A DNA stretch of 9,820 nucleotides. Source: JBAZDV01 sp041669745. GTDB lineage: Archaea > Thermoplasmatota > Thermoplasmata > Methanomassiliicoccales > Methanomethylophilaceae. Location: the NCBI GenBank assembly GCA_041669745.1, contig JBAYAO010000050.1, positions 1 to 9,820 of the forward strand. Reading direction: 5' to 3'. Below, one piece after another: positions 6,987 through 9,820 of the stretch. Position numbers and translations under genes: made by a program. Position 1 is the stretch's first letter; each line of letters starts with the position of its first letter. Below the pieces are notes generated by a model. That model saw only the letters and a program-made list of their open reading frames with translations. It was not told where the DNA came from and did not search any database.

Positions 6987-7029
6987 GAACGTACCGTTTT
7001 CCTCGCGGTTGGAACGTACCGTGACGGTA
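6987..7029 (+). promoter_or_regulatory. Operator-like repeats and palindrome upstream of adk
   Basis: An 11-base direct repeat, GAACGTACCGT, occurs at 6987-6997 and 7012-7022, 25 bases apart. The second copy runs into a perfect palindrome, TACCGT-G-ACGGTA, at 7017-7029, five bases before the adk TATA box at 7035. A third CGTACCG lies at 6942-6948, next to the glcD start. The placement in a divergent promoter suggests a regulator binding site. It is a pattern observation; no binding protein is known. Confidence 0.45.
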
Positions 7030-7034
7030 AACCC

Positions 7035-7040
7035 TATAAA
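7035..7040 (+). promoter_or_regulatory. TATA box for adk
   Basis: TATAAA is centred 25 bp before the ATG at 7062 and is the best TATA match in the window. It fixes the adk start at 7062 and points to a leaderless mRNA, because the frame upstream (open from 6954) would place the promoter inside the coding region. Confidence 0.65.
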
Positions 7041-7061
7041 TGTTACCTCAGATGCCCTGAT

Positions 7062-7688
7062 ATGAAATCAAAGATTGTCCTTCTGGGACCACCAGGATGT
7101 GGAAAGGGAACACAAGCTGAACTTCTCAGTGATAGATTGGGCTTTGTAAGACTTTCGACCGGCGATATGCTTCGTGAAGCTGTGAGAAACAAAACCGACT
7201 TGGGAAAAAAGGCCAAGGAATACATGGATGCAGGTGCACTTGTACCAAACGACCTCATAATCAGTCTGATGAAATCCAAAATCGAGGGTCTTTCCGGTGC
7301 TTTTCTTTTGGATGGATTTCCCAGGACCATAGAACAGGCAGATGCGCTATCCAAGGAAATCGATATCGATGCAGCGATAAATCTTGATGTCGAAGACAAA
7401 GAGTTGATAGACAGACTGACCAAAAGACGCTCTTGTCCAGACTGCAATTCCGTGTATCATCTGCTCTACAAACCGCCGAAGACTGAAGGAACCTGCGATA
7501 AATGCGGCGGAAAGCTCTACCAAAGGGACGACGATGCCGAAAAAACCGTGAGAAACAGACTCAATGTGTATCGTGACAACACTTTCCCACTCATCGAATA
7601 CTACAAGAAGGAGGGGAAACTCATCACCGTAATGGGTGTTGGCAGCATAGATGATATCTTCTCCGAGATAGAGAAAGCGCTAAGATGA
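7062..7688 (+). CDS. adk: Adenylate kinase, bacterial-type with zinc-binding LID
   Basis: The 208-residue enzyme interconverts ATP + AMP and 2 ADP in the cytoplasm. The P-loop GPPGCGKGT is at 9-17, the AMP-binding block STGDMLR at 32-38, and DGFPRT at 84-89. The LID carries four cysteines, C125, C128, C145 and C148 (CPDC ... CDKC), a structural zinc site found in many long-form Adks. This is the long form typical of bacteria and some Euryarchaeota, not the archaeal trimeric AdkA. The start ATG at 7062 gives MKSKIVLLGPPG, the normal distance to the P-loop, and has a TATA box 25 bp upstream. An in-frame extension to 6954 is rejected. The gene is divergent from glcD, with operator-like repeats between them, and is followed by two hairpins. 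Confidence 0.96.
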   Translation: MKSKIVLLGPPGCGKGTQAELLSDRLGFVRLSTGDMLREAVRNKTDLGKKAKEYMDAGALVPNDLIISLMKSKIEGLSGAFLLDGFPRTIEQADALSKEIDIDAAINLDVEDKELIDRLTKRRSCPDCNSVYHLLYKPPKTEGTCDKCGGKLYQRDDDAEKTVRNRLNVYRDNTFPLIEYYKKEGKLITVMGVGSIDDIFSEIEKALR

Positions 7689-7692
7689 AACC

Positions 7693-7715
7693 TGACGTGG
7701 GATTCACCCACGTCA
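7693..7715. terminator. Hairpin between convergent genes, possible terminator
   Basis: TGACGTGGG and CCCACGTCA form a perfect 9-bp stem with a 5-base loop, starting four bases after the adk stop. A smaller stem, TCCGG/CCGGA with a 6-base loop, follows at 7717-7732 and ends two bases before the regulator stop codon region. There is no T tract after either, so these are not classical intrinsic terminators. They could protect 3' ends or block convergent transcription. Confidence 0.45.
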
Positions 7716-7733
7716 ATCCGGACCCCACCGGAA

Positions 7734-9299
7734 TCAGCTAACCGTTCGCACGTTGCTTGCTTCAAACACGTACTTGTGAACGATCCTGTCCTCTCTGACC
7801 TCTTCGCTCGACAATACCACGTAAGGTATGTCCGTCGTAAGGGAGATGAGTTCGGAGAAGAAACCCTGGTAGAAACTGGATACCATCTTGGAGACCGATT
7901 TGTCATTGTCCAGGTAACATGACAGCACGATTGTCATCGGAATATATGTCATAAGGGTCACTGACTCTGCTCCGATCATGTCGCTGTTCTTGCATATCTT
8001 GTCCATTATGCCTTCTATCTTGCAATCGGAATTGTTTTCTTTGACAGCCTTCGCATATTCCGAACCCACGAGACGGGCTGAATCACTCAGATCCAAACCG
8101 ATGATATCACATCCGTACGAAAGGAAATCGAACAAGGACCTGAAGAACGTCTCCGGGTTCTTCGTAGCCCTCACCATTGCAGCATAGGCCTTCTTTTCCG
8201 CACCTTTGACCGGTGCTTTCTGGGTCAATATCCTGACGGATGTGGGTTTGTACAGTACCTTCCTATTGTCTATCTGGTTGTCCGATATGGCGATCAATCC
8301 GCTATCGAGCATCTTATTGAGATTGGAGAAGACAGTGGATTGTGATATGCCTAGGTCCCTGGAGAGTTCCGACAGTGTGTACGGCGAGATCCTGAGCTTA
8401 TCGAGTATGCATATCTGGGTCATGTTTGAATTATAGATCATGCCTCTGTCCGTTGCGTAAAGTTCAAAATACTCGGCCGAATCATCGAACTTTACCGACA
8501 TCGTCTCATAGCCTATGACCGTCTTTGAAAACTTTTCACCCATCCCGGATTCAGGCTCTAGAACGAACTTGAATTTTGAATTGTCGCTGCCGAATACCTC
8601 GGCATTCGATGTCCGATAGGATAATCCTGTATGATCCGAGAGCGCCTGCATCACAAATCCCATTGTCAGTTTGAAGAAATTGTCTGGTTTTGAAGTAGTA
8701 CCATAGTCCAACTGCATGATGATCGTGAGCGGAACAAACGTGAAAACCGTGATATCTGGTAGGTGCGCCTTGATGGCGTATGTCTTCAACTTCGGTATGA
8801 TCTCTTCCACCTTGTCGGACCTGAGATCGTCCTTCATGACGGTGGCCAGCGTTGCCCCTGTCTTTTCCATTACGGGCCCCATGTCGAGACCTATCTTGGA
8901 AGAGTAAAAATTGACGAAGGTCACTATGCTCCTGTAGAAATAACCTGGATCTGAGACTGCTTTACCGAGCACATCGGTCAAAGGCTCATCGAAACTGGGA
9001 TCTGGCTCAACAGATTCTATCAGTTTCATCGCTATCAGAGAGTACAGTATTTTTCTGTTGTCGTCACTGGATCCGTACGAAATAACAAGACCTCTGTCCA
9101 CCATCTTGCTCAGATTAGAGAACAGGGTCGAGAGCGGAATATTCAAAGTGCGAGAGAGATCCGCAAGTGTTTTGTCGCCATTTGCAAGTTCACCTAGAAT
9201 CGACATCTTTGCACTGTCGGTAATCGAAACGATCCCCTCTTCCGTCAGATATGATTGAAAACCGCTTGCACCGATCTCTTGTGTTTTTTTCCTCGACAT
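7734..9299 (-). CDS. Tandemly duplicated winged-helix transcriptional regulator with two sensor-like domains
   Basis: The 521-residue protein consists of two homologous halves, each a winged helix followed by a domain of about 140 residues. The first wHTH is at about 29-90 (TLADLSRTLNIPLSTLFSNLSKMVDRG). The second is at about 292-352 (TLSELSRDLGISQSTVFSNLNKMLDSG). Both end in DNRK.LY, the wing of ArsR/MarR-like folds. The following domains start with DPGYFYRS and NPETFFRS, share IGLD, and have FVPLTIIM and YIPMTIVL about 50-60 residues later. The repeat period is 264 residues. One chain thus carries what is normally a homodimer. No metal-binding cysteine cluster is apparent, and the ligand is unknown. 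The start ATG at 9299 (MSRKKTQ) is chosen over TTG 9335, which lies inside the TATA region; GTG 9308 is possible. It is likely a cytoplasmic DNA-binding regulator, and its targets are not visible. Confidence 0.8.
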   Translation of the reverse strand: MSRKKTQEIGASGFQSYLTEEGIVSITDSAKMSILGELANGDKTLADLSRTLNIPLSTLFSNLSKMVDRGLVISYGSSDDNRKILYSLIAMKLIESVEPDPSFDEPLTDVLGKAVSDPGYFYRSIVTFVNFYSSKIGLDMGPVMEKTGATLATVMKDDLRSDKVEEIIPKLKTYAIKAHLPDITVFTFVPLTIIMQLDYGTTSKPDNFFKLTMGFVMQALSDHTGLSYRTSNAEVFGSDNSKFKFVLEPESGMGEKFSKTVIGYETMSVKFDDSAEYFELYATDRGMIYNSNMTQICILDKLRISPYTLSELSRDLGISQSTVFSNLNKMLDSGLIAISDNQIDNRKVLYKPTSVRILTQKAPVKGAEKKAYAAMVRATKNPETFFRSLFDFLSYGCDIIGLDLSDSARLVGSEYAKAVKENNSDCKIEGIMDKICKNSDMIGAESVTLMTYIPMTIVLSCYLDNDKSVSKMVSSFYQGFFSELISLTTDIPYVVLSSEEVREDRIVHKYVFEASNVRTVS

Positions 9300-9332
9300 G
9301 GTGTTCACGTAACTGGCATGACAAACTATTCT

Positions 9333-9343
9333 CAATAATAATA
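9333..9343 (-). promoter_or_regulatory. TATA-like element for the duplicated regulator gene
   Basis: TATTATTATTG on the minus strand lies about 40 bp before the ATG at 9299 and about 31 bp before the in-frame GTG at 9308. It implies a short leader of roughly 15 bases if the ATG is used, and it rules out TTG 9335 as a start. Confidence 0.4.
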
Positions 9344-9475
9344 CATTTCGTGAAAATGAAATAAATCAACCACGCGAATCGAGTACATCAACTGAAAATC
9401 TGAAGAAAAGTTCCTTTCAAACCGTTATTCATAGACGACCTTCGTAAAGATAATGGTTTCGTCACGCTGCGAAAG

Positions 9476-9484
9476 TTATTAAAA
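9476..9484 (+). promoter_or_regulatory. TATA box for tRNA-Gln
   Basis: TTATTAAAA is centred 29 bp before the first base of the mature tRNA, the usual distance for an archaeal tRNA promoter with a very short 5' leader. Confidence 0.55.
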
Positions 9485-9508
9485 CCAGTGTGTGATAGCC
9501 CGACCGAT

Positions 9509-9584
9509 AGCCCCATAGTGTAGTGGTCAATCATGCGGGATTCTGGATCCTGCGACTGCAGTTCGAATCTGCATGGGGCTACCA
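9509..9584 (+). tRNA. tRNA-Gln (CUG anticodon), CCA encoded
   Basis: The acceptor stem pairs AGCCCCA (9509-9515) with TGGGGCT (9574-9580), seven of seven. The anticodon stem is CGGGA/TCCTG with one G-U pair. The loop TTCTGGA places CTG at 9543-9545, reading CAG glutamine codons. The T arm has TGCAG/CTGCA around the loop TTCGAAT. The D arm is 17 bases with a weak stem. The variable loop is four bases. The discriminator is A9581 and the CCA end is encoded at 9582-9584. It closely resembles euryarchaeal tRNA-Gln(CUG) as remembered. No intron is seen. Confidence 0.93.
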
Positions 9585-9600
9585 CTGTTCGCCTACTGTA

Positions 9601-9820
9601 TCATATTTCTCTTTCCGAACCGTCCGCCAGGCCTCTGAAGAAATCCGCTCCTTCTTCCGGTCCTCTTGCGATCATGACGTCCCCTTCCCTCAGGACCTCG
9701 TTCTTATCCGGCCCGTATATGTATTGGTTTCCGCGTTTTATCGCGATCAGATACATACCGCAGTGACTGCCCAATCTTATATCGCCGAGCGTCCTGTCCT
9801 TCAGTATCGAATTACCGGCA
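9601..9820 (-). CDS. C-terminal end of a TrkA-C (RCK_C) domain protein (5' end outside window)
   Basis: The last 72 residues of a protein enter from the right edge and stop at TGA (9601-9603). They read LGDIRLGSHCGMYLIAIKR, a short linker, YGPDKNEVLREGDVMIARG, then a short acidic tail. This is the beta-strand pattern of the TrkA-C/RCK_C ligand-binding domain, with the typical 'P..(D/N)..L..GD.l...G' ending. Such domains bind small ligands, for example nucleotides, and regulate K+ uptake or efflux proteins; in archaea they also occur next to PhoU-like regions. The type of protein cannot be told from this fragment. It converges with tRNA-Gln. Confidence 0.8.
   Translation of the reverse strand, partial: AGNSILKDRTLGDIRLGSHCGMYLIAIKRGNQYIYGPDKNEVLREGDVMIARGPEEGADFFRGLADGSEREI

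Noticed and set aside
6979..7060. Possible C/D box small RNA between glcD and adk
   Set aside because: CGATGA and CTGA occur, but they are about 80 bases apart with no clear internal D'/C' boxes or terminal stem.
6954..7061. 36-codon N-terminal extension of adenylate kinase
   Set aside because: The extension contains the TATA box and palindrome, and would push the P-loop far from the N-terminus, unlike any Adk I know.
9300..9335. TTG start for the duplicated regulator
   Set aside because: It lies within the TATA-like element; ATG 9299 starts a normal sequence.
9388..9585. 65-codon open frame on the minus strand
   Set aside because: It overlaps the complement of the tRNA-Gln gene and its promoter.
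1..9820. Mobile element, CRISPR array or integration site at tRNA-Gln
   Set aside because: No transposase, integrase, regularly spaced repeats, or second copy of the tRNA 3' end is seen in the window.

Overview
The window looks like a stretch of archaeal chromosome, probably from Thermoplasmata and plausibly Methanomassiliicoccales. The grounds are TATA boxes about 26 bp ahead of start codons, a pyruvoyl-dependent arginine decarboxylase, an archaeal-type tRNA-Gln, an archaeal PP-loop/PUA/ferredoxin fusion, and TGA as the stop codon of every gene whose end is visible (10 of 10). The taxon is an inference from these traits. There is no sign of a phage, transposon, integron or CRISPR array. This is ordinary, densely packed housekeeping and accessory chromosome, with several genes of unknown function.

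Layout. Positions 1-970 (-) hold the N-terminal part of an M16 zinc peptidase that runs off the left edge. It is divergent from pdaD (1101-1577, +), which overlaps or abuts a small zinc-ribbon protein (1580-2002, +). Meeting that pair end to end is a minus-strand set read from 4778 down to 2003: a 627-residue PAPS-reductase-like protein with zinc-ribbon, PUA-like, PP-loop and 2x[4Fe-4S] parts; a seven-helix membrane protein; and a 43-residue single-helix protein coupled to it. Divergent from that set is an M50 site-2 protease (4846-5499, +). It converges with a GlcD/D-lactate dehydrogenase-type flavoprotein (5502-6941, -). Divergent from the flavoprotein is adk (7062-7688, +), which converges across two hairpins with an internally duplicated winged-helix regulator (7734-9299, -). 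A tRNA-Gln(CUG) follows (9509-9584, +). The last 220 bases (-) are the C-terminal end of a protein with a TrkA-C (RCK_C) domain.

Functions. PdaD makes agmatine for polyamine metabolism and possibly tRNA modification. Adk balances adenine nucleotides. GlcD-type flavoproteins oxidise 2-hydroxy acids. The M16 and M50 proteins are two unrelated metalloproteases. I see no single pathway joining the genes, and most appear to have their own promoter. The entries most worth a second look are the tandem wHTH-sensor protein, the PP-loop fusion, the unlisted 43-residue membrane protein, and an operator-like palindrome with repeated CGTACCG motifs between glcD and adk. No stretch longer than 300 bases lacks a gene; the longest gap, about 210 bases at 9300-9508, holds only promoter elements that I can recognise.
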